Positions 24,456 to 32,200 of a stretch of DNA of 35,118 bases are shown piece after piece (position 1 is the first letter of the stretch; the number at the start of each line of letters is the position of its first letter). This DNA is from JAKSSM01 sp045629065 (lineage in GTDB: Bacteria > Bacillota > Clostridia > Peptostreptococcales > Anaerovoracaceae). The DNA is taken from positions 1 to 35,118 of the forward strand of contig JAZQQK010000041.1 in assembly GCA_045629065.1 (NCBI GenBank), written 5' to 3'. Under the pieces are notes generated by a model. It saw nothing but the letters and a program-made list of their open reading frames with translations. It did no database searches and was not told where the DNA came from. A program made the position numbers and the translations under genes.

Positions 24456-24484
24456 ATTATAGGCTTTTTTGTCAAAATAGTCAA
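24456..24484 (-). promoter_or_regulatory. Promoter of the ybaK-type/uvrB/uvrA operon
   Basis: Minus strand TTGACT (24479-24484), 17-bp spacer, TATAAT (24456-24461). It is a near-consensus sigma-A promoter and lies about 25 bp upstream of the ribosome binding site of the first gene. Confidence 0.85.
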
Positions 24485-24499
24485 TCAAGCGCAATCGTT

Positions 24500-24537
24500 T
24501 TTCTAATTGAAAAGCCCCTAGATTTCTCTAGGGGCTT
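24500..24537 (-). terminator. Terminator of the NSS symporter gene
   Basis: Minus strand AAGCCCCTAGAG-AAAT-CTAGGGGCTT (24537-24512) is followed by TTCAATTAGAAAAA. It is a strong GC stem with a short U-tract, 24 bp after the symporter stop and just before the promoter at 24456-24484. Confidence 0.82.
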
Positions 24538-24561
24538 AAGCGTCAACTTATAATCGAATGA

Positions 24562-26106
24562 TTATTTTTCTTCTTTCTTATTGCCTAATACTGCAAGTAA
24601 GAAGCAGATTACTAAGCAAGCTATTGAAATGATGTAAGCAGCTGTCTTGTTGCCGAAGAAGTCTGTTAACTGACCAGCGAAAATGAAGCACATTGCGAGA
24701 GGAGCAACTACCTTAACACAAATTGAGAAGAATGTTGCAAATCCCTTGCCAATTTCTGAGCCGTTTCTCATTTCGTCTAAAGTGAACTTAGGCTTTAATG
24801 TCCAGCCAACCATGAGTGCGCATGCCATAGCACCGAGAGGCATCATGATACCTTCTGACCAGCAATCCATGAAGTCTAACCAGCAATCGTTGTAAGTTAA
24901 GATTGCCTTTGCCTGACCTGGTACCCAAACACCGTTTGAACCGAGTCCGTCCCAAGCAACGAGTGCAGCTTCAACCATGATAGCGATGCAAACCCAAAGA
25001 GCGATTCTGCTCTTGTTAGGAGTCTTACCCTTCTTGTTAGCTCTATCTACAAAGAATGTAGAAATTACTTCAACGAGGGAAATAGCTGATGAAATAGCTG
25101 CGATTAATACGAGTGCATAGAAGATTACACCAAAGAGAGGTCCAAGTCCGCCCATCTCTGCGAATACGTTTTGAAGTGTAACGAAGAGAAGGTTTGGTCC
25201 TGATAACTTAATGTCAGAATAAGCCATGCCGTTTTGGATTCCGTTAGCTACAGCTGCAGGAATTACAGCAAGACCAGCGAGGAAAGCTACGAGTGTATCT
25301 GCGAATACGATAACACCGGAGCTCTTCTTGATGTTTTCATCCTTCTTTAAGAATGAACCATAAGTAATCATAGCGCCCATAGCGAGTGAAAGTGAGAAGA
25401 ACATCTGACCACCAGCAGTACCTAATACTGTTACGAAGTCAGGAGCTTCAGCGATGAATCCAGCCTTAACTGCATATCCAGGAACGAACATGAACTTTAA
25501 GCCTTCAACAGCACCTTCCATTGTAAGTGCTCTAACGATAACGATGAGAAGCATTACGAATAATGCAGGCATACCAACTTTATTGAACTTTTCAATTCCT
25601 TGTGCACCAGTCTTATTGATTAAGTAGCACATAATCATAAAGAATAAAGTGAAGATTACGCATCCTAAAGGATTTGTAAGCATTGCACCAAATGTGTTAC
25701 CACCAGTTAATTCAATACCGAATGCGCTCTGTAAGCCAAAGCTTAATTCTGCAAGGTTAACTGAGATGTATTGGATGCAGTAGCCACCGAGTACTGAGTA
25801 GAAACTCATAATTAAGAATGGTGTTAATACTGCGAACCAACCTAACCAAGTAAACTTCTTGCAAGCTTTTTGATAAGCGTGGATAGGTCCTAATTCATAT
25901 TTACGTCCAAGTGATAATTCACACATCATGATAATGAAACCAACTAAAATAGCGATTGCAATGTATACAATGAGGAATGTGAATCCACCTGATTTACCCA
26001 TCTTATATGGGAAGCCCCAAATATTACCGAGGCCTACTGCTGAACCAACTGCGGCAAGGATGAAACCTAAATTACTGCCCCATTGGCCTCTTTCTTTACT
26101 GTCCAT
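24562..26106 (-). CDS. Sodium-dependent transporter, NSS/SNF family
   Basis: A 514-residue LeuT-fold symporter that couples sodium to uptake of amino acids or related amines. Helix 1 has the hallmark GFILAAVGSAVGLGNIWGFP (sodium and substrate site), followed by GGFTFLIVYIA; the unwound helix 6 region reads FFSLSLAMGAMITYGSF. About 11-12 hydrophobic segments are present. An earlier in-frame ATG exists, but the ATG at 26104-26106 (MDSKERGQWGSN) is preferred because GGAGGACAAAATT precedes it and the family begins here. Single-gene unit with its own strong promoter and terminator. Substrate unknown. Confidence 0.96.
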   Translation of the reverse strand: MDSKERGQWGSNLGFILAAVGSAVGLGNIWGFPYKMGKSGGFTFLIVYIAIAILVGFIIMMCELSLGRKYELGPIHAYQKACKKFTWLGWFAVLTPFLIMSFYSVLGGYCIQYISVNLAELSFGLQSAFGIELTGGNTFGAMLTNPLGCVIFTLFFMIMCYLINKTGAQGIEKFNKVGMPALFVMLLIVIVRALTMEGAVEGLKFMFVPGYAVKAGFIAEAPDFVTVLGTAGGQMFFSLSLAMGAMITYGSFLKKDENIKKSSGVIVFADTLVAFLAGLAVIPAAVANGIQNGMAYSDIKLSGPNLLFVTLQNVFAEMGGLGPLFGVIFYALVLIAAISSAISLVEVISTFFVDRANKKGKTPNKSRIALWVCIAIMVEAALVAWDGLGSNGVWVPGQAKAILTYNDCWLDFMDCWSEGIMMPLGAMACALMVGWTLKPKFTLDEMRNGSEIGKGFATFFSICVKVVAPLAMCFIFAGQLTDFFGNKTAAYIISIACLVICFLLAVLGNKKEEK

Positions 26107-26126
26107 AATTTTGTCCTCCAATAACT

Positions 26127-26160
26127 TTGTTACAATATTAGATAAATTATTTAGTAACAA
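26127..26160. repeat. Inverted repeat in the leader of the NSS symporter gene
   Basis: TTGTTAC (26127-26133) and GTAACAA (26154-26160) are perfect 7-bp inverted arms 20 bp apart, located between the promoter and the ribosome binding site. It may be an operator for a dimeric regulator or an RNA hairpin; no regulator family is recognised. Confidence 0.4.
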
Positions 26161-26178
26161 TTGAATAATTACCTGAAT

Positions 26179-26208
26179 ATTGTATCAAACTATGTATACA
26201 TTTGTCAA
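26179..26208 (-). promoter_or_regulatory. Promoter of the NSS symporter gene
   Basis: Minus strand TTGACA (26203-26208), 18-bp spacer, TACAAT (26179-26184). The -35 element is consensus. It implies a 5' leader of about 65 nt. Confidence 0.82.
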
Positions 26209-26214
26209 CCAAAA

Positions 26215-26257
26215 TAAAATAAATACTCAAATTTGTTGTGAAACACAATTTTGAGCA
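26215..26257 (-). terminator. Terminator after recR
   Basis: Minus strand CTCAAAATTGTG-TTT-CACAACAAATTTGAG (26255-26226) forms an AT-rich stem with a small internal loop and is followed by TATTTATTTTATTTTGG. It lies about 45 bp after the recR stop and closes the SRP RNA-dnaX-ebfC-recR operon. Confidence 0.65.
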
Positions 26258-26299
26258 TTTTTGTTCTGTTTTTTTCCAACGAGCGAACAAATATTTTCG

Positions 26300-26899
26300 C
26301 TACAATTCTCGTCTTCCTTCTAAAGCCTTAAGAAGTGTGATTTCGTCGGCATATTCTAGATCACCGCCCACAGGAATTCCGTGCGCAATTCTAGTTACTT
26401 TTATGCCTGCAGGTTTAATAAGTTTTGAGATATAAACAGCAGTCGCTTCGCCCTCGATATTAGGGTTAGTGGCAACGATAACTTCTTTCACATCTCTAGC
26501 TTGAAGTCGCTTCAATAGCGACATGAGATTGATATCCTCTGGACCAATTCCTTCAACCGGTGAGATTGCTCCGTGAAGCACATGATAAGTGCCTTTATAG
26601 TCATCCAATCTTTCCATAGCCATTACATCCTTAGGTGACTCTACCACGCAGATCAAATCCTGATCTCTAGTTGGGTCATTACAGATAGCGCATGGGTCCG
26701 TATCTGTGAGATTACCACAAACTGAACAATACTTGAGTTCGCGCTTTGCTGTAAGGATAGCATCGGAAAGTCTCTCGACCTCGGGCACGTCCATGGATAA
26801 CACATGAAAGGCGAGACGCTGAGCTGATTTAGTTCCCACGCCTGGAAGCTTCGAGAATTCGTTTATTAAATTGGCTAACGGTTTGGCGTAATGTTTCAT
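26300..26899 (-). CDS. recR: Recombination mediator protein RecR
   Basis: Helps load RecA at gaps as part of the RecFOR pathway. 199 residues, the usual length. An N-terminal helix-hairpin-helix (LINEFSKLPGVGTKSAQRLA), a four-cysteine zinc finger (YCSVCGNLTDTDPCAICNDP, ~57-75), a Toprim domain starting ICVVESPKDVMAMERLD, and the C-terminal Walker-B-like GVKVTRIAHGIPVGGDLEYA segment (here GIKVTR) are all visible. It lies 3 bp after ebfC and is the last gene of the dnaX operon, the conserved Bacillota order. Confidence 0.99.
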   Translation of the reverse strand: MKHYAKPLANLINEFSKLPGVGTKSAQRLAFHVLSMDVPEVERLSDAILTAKRELKYCSVCGNLTDTDPCAICNDPTRDQDLICVVESPKDVMAMERLDDYKGTYHVLHGAISPVEGIGPEDINLMSLLKRLQARDVKEVIVATNPNIEGEATAVYISKLIKPAGIKVTRIAHGIPVGGDLEYADEITLLKALEGRREL

Positions 26900-26902
26900 C
26901 GA

Positions 26903-27265
26903 CTATAATCCTGGAATTGAAAGGCCTCCAGTAATCTTGCCCATCTCCTGGTTAGTAACTTCATCTACCTGGCGAATGCCTTCATTAACCGCTACCATGA
27001 TTAAATCCTGGAGCATTTCGATATCGTCTGGATCTACAACGTCCTTGCTGAGTTCAAGTTTTACCACTTCGCGCTTGCCGTTTACTGTGCAGCTAACTGC
27101 GCCACCACCTGCTGTAGTAGTAAATTCCTTTGCTTCGATTTCTGCCTGTGTAGCTTCCATCTGTGCTTGCATTGCCTGCATAGCTTGAACTTGCTTTTGC
27201 ATGCTTGCTTGATTCATTCCGCTGGATGGCTTCTTAACCTTGCCAGCTCTCATTCCTTTTCCCAT
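26903..27265 (-). CDS. ebfC: YbaB/EbfC family nucleoid-associated protein
   Basis: A 120-residue DNA-binding protein of the YbaB/EbfC family, encoded as usual between dnaX and recR. The long N-terminal helix is very rich in Gln and Met (MQKQVQAMQAMQAQMEATQA), followed by a beta-sheet core (FTTTAGGGAVSCTVNGKREV) and a DPDDIEMLQDLIMVAVNEGI helix, then GKITGGLSIPGL at the end. ATG start preceded by GGAGACATT. It starts 8 bp after the dnaX stop. Confidence 0.95.
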   Translation of the reverse strand: MGKGMRAGKVKKPSSGMNQASMQKQVQAMQAMQAQMEATQAEIEAKEFTTTAGGGAVSCTVNGKREVVKLELSKDVVDPDDIEMLQDLIMVAVNEGIRQVDEVTNQEMGKITGGLSIPGL

Positions 27266-27273
27266 AATGTCTC

Positions 27274-28845
27274 CTATTCGATAGTAATATCTATTCCTAA
27301 AGTTTCGGATGCTTTTTTAGTTGCATCTTCTAATGAAATGGGTTCTTCAACCTCCTGCAGTGCAATCTCACAGATCATACGCATTGGTCTTCCCATCTTA
27401 TTTGTCATTATCTTTTCGATTTCTTTTTTCTTGGACTCCGCGTAGTTCTTTGTGAAGTTTGAATTAACGCGAACCAGGAAAGTCATCGCATCTATTCTTT
27501 CGAGCCTTGTGCCTGTTCGGATGAGGTTAAAGCTTCCCGCTCCGTCCTCTCCCTCTTCGAATACCTCTCGCCAAATTTTCTCGAGGTCGAGGTCGGCGTC
27601 GAAGTCGGCAGACACTGCTTTCGGCGCTTGCTGTGCTTTTGGCTCAGCCTGTTCTGCCTTTTTTTCTACTGCTTCTACTGGCATTGATGCCTTGGCTGGT
27701 TTGACTTCAACCGCTCTAGTAGCTGGCTGTTCTACGCGCTTTGGCTGCATTTCAATCTTGCCGCCTTCTGCAATCTCAACGATTGCAAGTTCGAGCAAAA
27801 TTCTAGGTTGAGTGGACCAACGCGCATCATTTATAGTCTTTGAAAGTTTGATGATTGCATCGTTTATTTCATCGAGTGAAATGTGTTGGCTTTGTTCCCT
27901 AACCTTCGCTATATTCTCAGTGGACATGTTGAGCATATCCTCTGGATTTTTAATAAACTTCGTGATGAGAAGGTTGCGATAATGGCTCGTCCAGTCACGC
28001 ATAAGCTGCTTGACATCCTTGCCCTCAGAAAGCGCACTGTCGAGAAGCACGAATGCTTCTGATACCTTCTTTAATGAAACGAGTTCTGTGAGCTCAATAA
28101 AGAATTCTTCGCCCACCGCACCTATATATTCTAAGACATCGTCTCTTTCTATCTTCTTGTCTCCAGCTGCGAGCACCTGGTCTAAGATGCTAAGTCCGTC
28201 TCTTACGGATCCGTCTGCGGCGTTAGCGAGAAGTTTGAGCGCTCCGTCTGATATTTCTACACCCTTGTCAGTGCAGATTTTATTCATGCCTGAGATGAGG
28301 AGATTTTCAGGTACGCGCTTGAAATCTAATCTCATGCATCTGGAAAGAATAGTCTGTGGGAGCTTGTTTGGCTCTGTCGTAGCCAAGATGAAAATTACGT
28401 TTTCAGGTGGTTCCTCGAGAGTCTTTAGAAGCGCATTAAAAGCCCCTGTGGAAAGCATGTGGACTTCGTCTATGATATAAACTTTTTTACGTCCTGCTAC
28501 TGGTGGATATTTTACGCTTTCTCTGAGTTCTCTAATGTTGTCAACACCGTTATTAGATGCGGCGTCAATCTCGATGACGTCCATAAAAGTGCCCGCTTGG
28601 ATAGCCTTGCAGTGTTCGCACTTGCCACATGGACGGCCTTTAACATCAGCATCTAAACAGTTAACCGCTTTTGCCAAGATACGAGCAGTCGTAGTCTTGC
28701 CTGTTCCTCTCGTACCGCAAAATAGGTATGCGTGGTTAACCGAATCAGTCGCGATTTGGTGCTTTAAAATTTTTACGATGTGCTCTTGACCCAAGATTTC
28801 ATCAAAAACCTCTGGGCGGCACGCACGATATAAAGCCTGATACAT
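27274..28845 (-). CDS. dnaX: DNA polymerase III subunit gamma/tau
   Basis: Clamp-loader ATPase subunit of the replicative polymerase. 523 residues from the ATG at 28843-28845 (MYQALYRACRPEVFDEI), chosen because GGGAGTAATT precedes it and because family members start with MYQALYR; an in-frame ATG 13 codons upstream would run into the SRP RNA stem. Visible: Walker A FCGTRGTGKTTTARILAKA (~45), zinc cysteines NCLDADVKGRPCGKCEHC, Walker B YIIDEVHMLS, sensor-1 LATTEPNKLPQTILSRCMRL. Residues ~370-430 are an Ala/Glu/Lys/Pro linker. A slippery A AAA AAG at 27658-27664 may yield a short gamma form of about 400 residues. Confidence 0.98.
   Translation of the reverse strand: MYQALYRACRPEVFDEILGQEHIVKILKHQIATDSVNHAYLFCGTRGTGKTTTARILAKAVNCLDADVKGRPCGKCEHCKAIQAGTFMDVIEIDAASNNGVDNIRELRESVKYPPVAGRKKVYIIDEVHMLSTGAFNALLKTLEEPPENVIFILATTEPNKLPQTILSRCMRLDFKRVPENLLISGMNKICTDKGVEISDGALKLLANAADGSVRDGLSILDQVLAAGDKKIERDDVLEYIGAVGEEFFIELTELVSLKKVSEAFVLLDSALSEGKDVKQLMRDWTSHYRNLLITKFIKNPEDMLNMSTENIAKVREQSQHISLDEINDAIIKLSKTINDARWSTQPRILLELAIVEIAEGGKIEMQPKRVEQPATRAVEVKPAKASMPVEAVEKKAEQAEPKAQQAPKAVSADFDADLDLEKIWREVFEEGEDGAGSFNLIRTGTRLERIDAMTFLVRVNSNFTKNYAESKKKEIEKIMTNKMGRPMRMICEIALQEVEEPISLEDATKKASETLGIDITIE
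27658..27664 (-). promoter_or_regulatory. Possible programmed -1 frameshift site in dnaX
   Basis: The minus strand reads GAA AAA AAG GCA in frame, containing the heptamer A AAA AAG with the correct phase for -1 slippage. After slippage the frame reads GGC AGA ACA GGC TGA, stopping after four residues. A GGCAGAACA segment directly after it can pair, with one bulge, with TGTCTGCC about 40 nt later. Confidence 0.55.
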
Positions 28846-28861
28846 AATTACTCCCATACTA

Positions 28862-29019
28862 GAATTGCCCTTAAAGAGCTCCACATGATTTAGAGAAGGC
28901 TAATCTGCGGCACATAAGAACTTCCGCTTATTGCTGCTTCCTTCCGGACCTGACAAGGTTCACGGCATCCCATTGCGCAGGACCCAAACCACATCAGGCG
29001 AAGCTCTTTAAAGGCAATT
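28862..29019 (-). repeat. Inverted repeat enclosing the SRP RNA (probable processing stem)
   Basis: The 5' arm AATTGCCTTTAAAGAGCT (29019-29002) pairs without gaps with the 3' arm AGCTCTTTAAGGGCAATT (28879-28862), 18 bp with one G-U pair, and pairing continues for about nine more bases with one mismatch. The transcript from the promoter at 29034-29062 begins only a few bases before the 5' arm. Confidence 0.8.
28896..28993 (-). ncRNA. ffs: Signal recognition particle RNA, bacterial small type
   Basis: RNA core of the signal recognition particle that binds Ffh. The minus strand carries the conserved apical motif GTCAGGTCCGGAAGGAAGCAGC (domain IV; plus-strand complement at 28932-28953), flanked by complementary segments (GGTTTGGGTCCTGCG with CGCAGATTAGCC) that close the rod. 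Boundaries are approximate. It is transcribed ahead of dnaX, as in other Bacillota (scr-dnaX). Flanking arms at 28862-28879 and 29002-29019 form an 18-bp helix around it. Confidence 0.93.
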
Positions 29020-29033
29020 CATTTTACCAAAAC

Positions 29034-29062
29034 ATTTTAGCATTTTTTACGCATTCGGTCAA
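29034..29062 (-). promoter_or_regulatory. Promoter of the SRP RNA-dnaX-ebfC-recR operon
   Basis: Minus strand TTGACC (29057-29062), 17-bp spacer, TAAAAT (29034-29039). It lies directly after the inverted-repeat terminator downstream of PFOR and just before the SRP RNA flanking stem. Confidence 0.85.
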
Positions 29063-29065
29063 GCA

Positions 29066-29204
29066 AAAGCCCCAGTATATATGGTATAACGGGTTTGCCG
29101 ACCGTCGGTCCTTGGCGATTGCCCGCGAAAGCGAGGCAGAGCCTAGTACCGCTACGCGAAGGCACCCGCGCGAGCGAAAGTTAGACCATATATACTGGGG
29201 CTTT
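29066..29204 (-). repeat. 139-bp element: 20-bp perfect inverted repeat with GC-rich 99-nt loop, acting as PFOR terminator
   Basis: AAAGCCCCAGTATATATGGT (29066-29085) and its exact complement (29185-29204) enclose 99 bp that are much richer in G+C than the surroundings and contain repeated CGCGAAAGCG / CGCGAAGGC / GCGAGCGAAAG pieces and a CCGACCGTCGG palindrome. It lies 20 bp after the PFOR stop; on the minus strand the right arm ends GGGGCTTTTGC, so it can terminate transcription. The internal sequence may be an insertion or a structured RNA. Confidence 0.8.
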
Positions 29205-29224
29205 AATTATTGAACTGTGAAAAT

Positions 29225-32200
29225 TTATTCTTCTTCCTGCTTCTTATATGCTTTATATCTTTCCTTGGCATCGTCGGCTGCCTCTTTGAAAAGCTTCTCG
29301 GCATTTTCAGGGAAAGTTATCTTAAGAGCAGCATATCTGTTTTCACCAGAAAGGAAATCATCGTATGCAAGGCATGGTTCCTTGCAATCAACGCACATCT
29401 TTGGTCCTTCTGTAATATCTGGATTATACCTATAAAGTGGCCAATATCCAGAATCGACCGCACGCTTCATTTCTTCTTGAACATTCTGCATGCCAGCCTT
29501 GATTCCGTGTGAAGTACAAGGTGTGTAAGCTACAATTACGGATGGGCCCTTGTGTTCCTCTGCCTCTTTTATAGCCTTAATCAGCTGGTTAAAATCAGCT
29601 CCCATAGCAACTGATGCTACATAAACATTTCCGTATGTCTTCAGTATCTGAGCCAAATCTTTCTTTCTACTCTTCTTTCCAGATGCCTGGAATTCAGCAA
29701 CCGCACCTAATGGTGTGGCCTTTGAACTCTGTCCACCTGTATTCGAGTAAACTTCCGTATCAATAACAAATACGTTTATGTCTTCGCCAGTAGCGATGAC
29801 GTGATCGAGTCCTCCAAATCCGATATCGTAAGCCCAACCGTCTCCGCCATACATCCAGAATGTCTTTTTGGCGAGCATGTCTTTTCTCTCCAATATTTCT
29901 CTAGAGAGTTCTACAATACGGTTTCCCATAGCGTTTGCTTGTTTAACATCGCCTACTGCTACCTCTTCCATTTCGGCAATTAGAAGATCCGTTGCCTTCC
30001 TGGACTTTTCTAGGTCGTCATAAGCATCCATCCAATCAATGGCATATTCTGAGCCAGTGATAGAAATATATTCAAGTATGTTTTCCTTCTGCTTTTCTCG
30101 CTGTTGCTTTACGGAAAGATACATTCCGAGAGCTAATTCAGCATTATTTTCAAAGAGTGAGTTCGTGTATGCGACACCATGTCCACGTTTGTTAGTACAA
30201 TACGGAATAGCTGGCTCGCCAGCACCCCAAGCCTGTGAACAACCTGTGCCGTTTGCCCAGTACACGCGGTCTCCGAACAGCTGCGTGAGAAGTTTTGCAT
30301 AAGGTGTTTCTCCACATCCTGCACATGCAGCGGAGAATTCTACTAATGGTTGACGGAACTGGCTTCCCTTTACGGAGTATGGTGAGAAAATATCGCCTTT
30401 TTCTGTAAGATCTAATGCATACTGCCACCTTACTTTGTCTTCTGGCTTAGGATCAGCTGGAACCATTTTGATTGCAGGGTCCTGAGCTGGGCAAACAGGG
30501 ATGCAACTTCCGCAGCCTGTACAGTCATAATTTGATATTTGAAGTGAATAGTGAAGTTTTTCACCATACTTTGGCTTATAGCTTCTGAGTGGTGCTGTCT
30601 TAAATCCTTCTGGCGCAGCATTCTTTTCCATATCGTTCAAAATGAATGGACGAATTACTGCATGTGGGCAAACGAACGCGCAACGATTACACTGATTGCA
30701 TTTGTTTGGATCCCATTCTGGATAATGTGTTGCAAAACCTCGCTTTTCGTATGCGGTAAGGCCCATATCGATTTGGCCATCCTTGTATTTTTGAAGGATG
30801 CTGACAGGAATCTTATCGCCCACCTGATTATCAATAGGAAGAAGATAATTGTCTACAACCCAAGGATTCTTAGAATCCTTCTTCTCTTCATCCTTGCAAT
30901 TTTTCCAGCTTTCAGGAATGTTTACCTTATTGAATCCTTCTACGCCGGCTTCGATGCCACGGATATTCATCTTTACGACTGCATTTCCCTTAGTACGGTA
31001 CTTTTCCTTAACAGCGTTTTCCATTTCCGAAATGGCCTGTTCCTTAGGGATTACTTCTCTTATTGTGAAGAATGCTGCCTGAAGAATTGAATTCTTGTGG
31101 TTGCCGAGTCCGATTTCTTCGGCAATCTTAGTAGCATCAATAATGTAGAAATTTATATTCTTTTCTGCGAGCATGCGCTTTACTCTAGGAGAAAGCTTTT
31201 CTTCGAGTTCGGCTTCTACCCAAGGGCAATCCAAAAGAAGTGTGCCACCTGGTTTAATCTCATCAACGACATTGAAATCGTTTATGAAGTGATGATTATG
31301 ACATGCTACGAAGTCCGCTTCTGTAACATAATACGAACTACGAATTGGCTTTTTGCTGAATCTCAAATGAGACTTTGTAGTTCCCAGAGACTTCTTTGCA
31401 TCATACTCGAAATATGCCTGACCAAACATATCGGTAGTACTATTGATTATATCTACAGTGCTCTTGTTTGCACCTACGGTTCCGTCACCGCCTAAGCCCC
31501 AGAACTTGCAACTTACAGTATCGTCGTTCTTTAACTCAAATGGTTTTGTTGGAAGTGATTTAAATGTGACATCATCTATTATTCCGATAGTGAAGCCTTC
31601 TATTGGCTTTTCAGAAGCCAAATTATCATACACAGCAACAATCTGAGCTGGCGTAGTGTCCTTAGAGCTAAGTCCGTATCTACCGCCTATTACGCTTATA
31701 TCTTTTTTTGCACTCAAAACAGCCGTACATACGTCTTCATAAAGCGGTTCTCCGAGAGCGCCCATATCCTTTAAGCGATCAAGTACCGCAATTTTCTTGC
31801 ATGTTTTAGGAAGAGCCTTAAACAAGTGCTCGATAGAGAATGGTCTGTAAAGATGTACCTGCACATAACCAACTTTTCTTCCTTCCATTCTTAATGTATC
31901 TATAGCTTCTTGGATTGCTCCTGTTACAGAACCCATCGCCACGATTACATCAGTAGCCTCTGGATCTCCATAGTAGTTAAACAGTTTATATTCTCGTCCT
32001 GTGAGCTCGCTAACCTTGTCAAAGTATTTTTCAACTATTGCAGGTAACTCTGCATAGTCGGTATTGTTTGCTTCTCTTACTTGAAAATAGATGTCCGGAT
32101 TTTGAACAGTGTTTCTGAGAGTAGGATGTTCTGGATTAAGTGCTCTATCCTTATGCGCTTTTACAAAAGCCGGATCAAGAAGTTTTAAGTATTCGGACTC

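Noticed and set aside
24456..24476. TTGACA at 24471-24476 as the -35 box of the ybaK-type promoter
   Set aside because: It is only 9 bp from TATAAT; the overlapping TTGACT at 24479-24484 has the correct 17-bp spacing.
28846..28884. DnaX start 13 codons upstream (28884)
   Set aside because: That ATG lies beside the SRP RNA stem without a ribosome site; the ATG at 28845 has GGGAG and matches the family N-terminus.
29086..29184. tRNA or 6S RNA in the GC-rich loop
   Set aside because: No T-arm, anticodon arm or CCA-like end can be drawn, and the structure does not fit the long open-bubble rod of 6S RNA.
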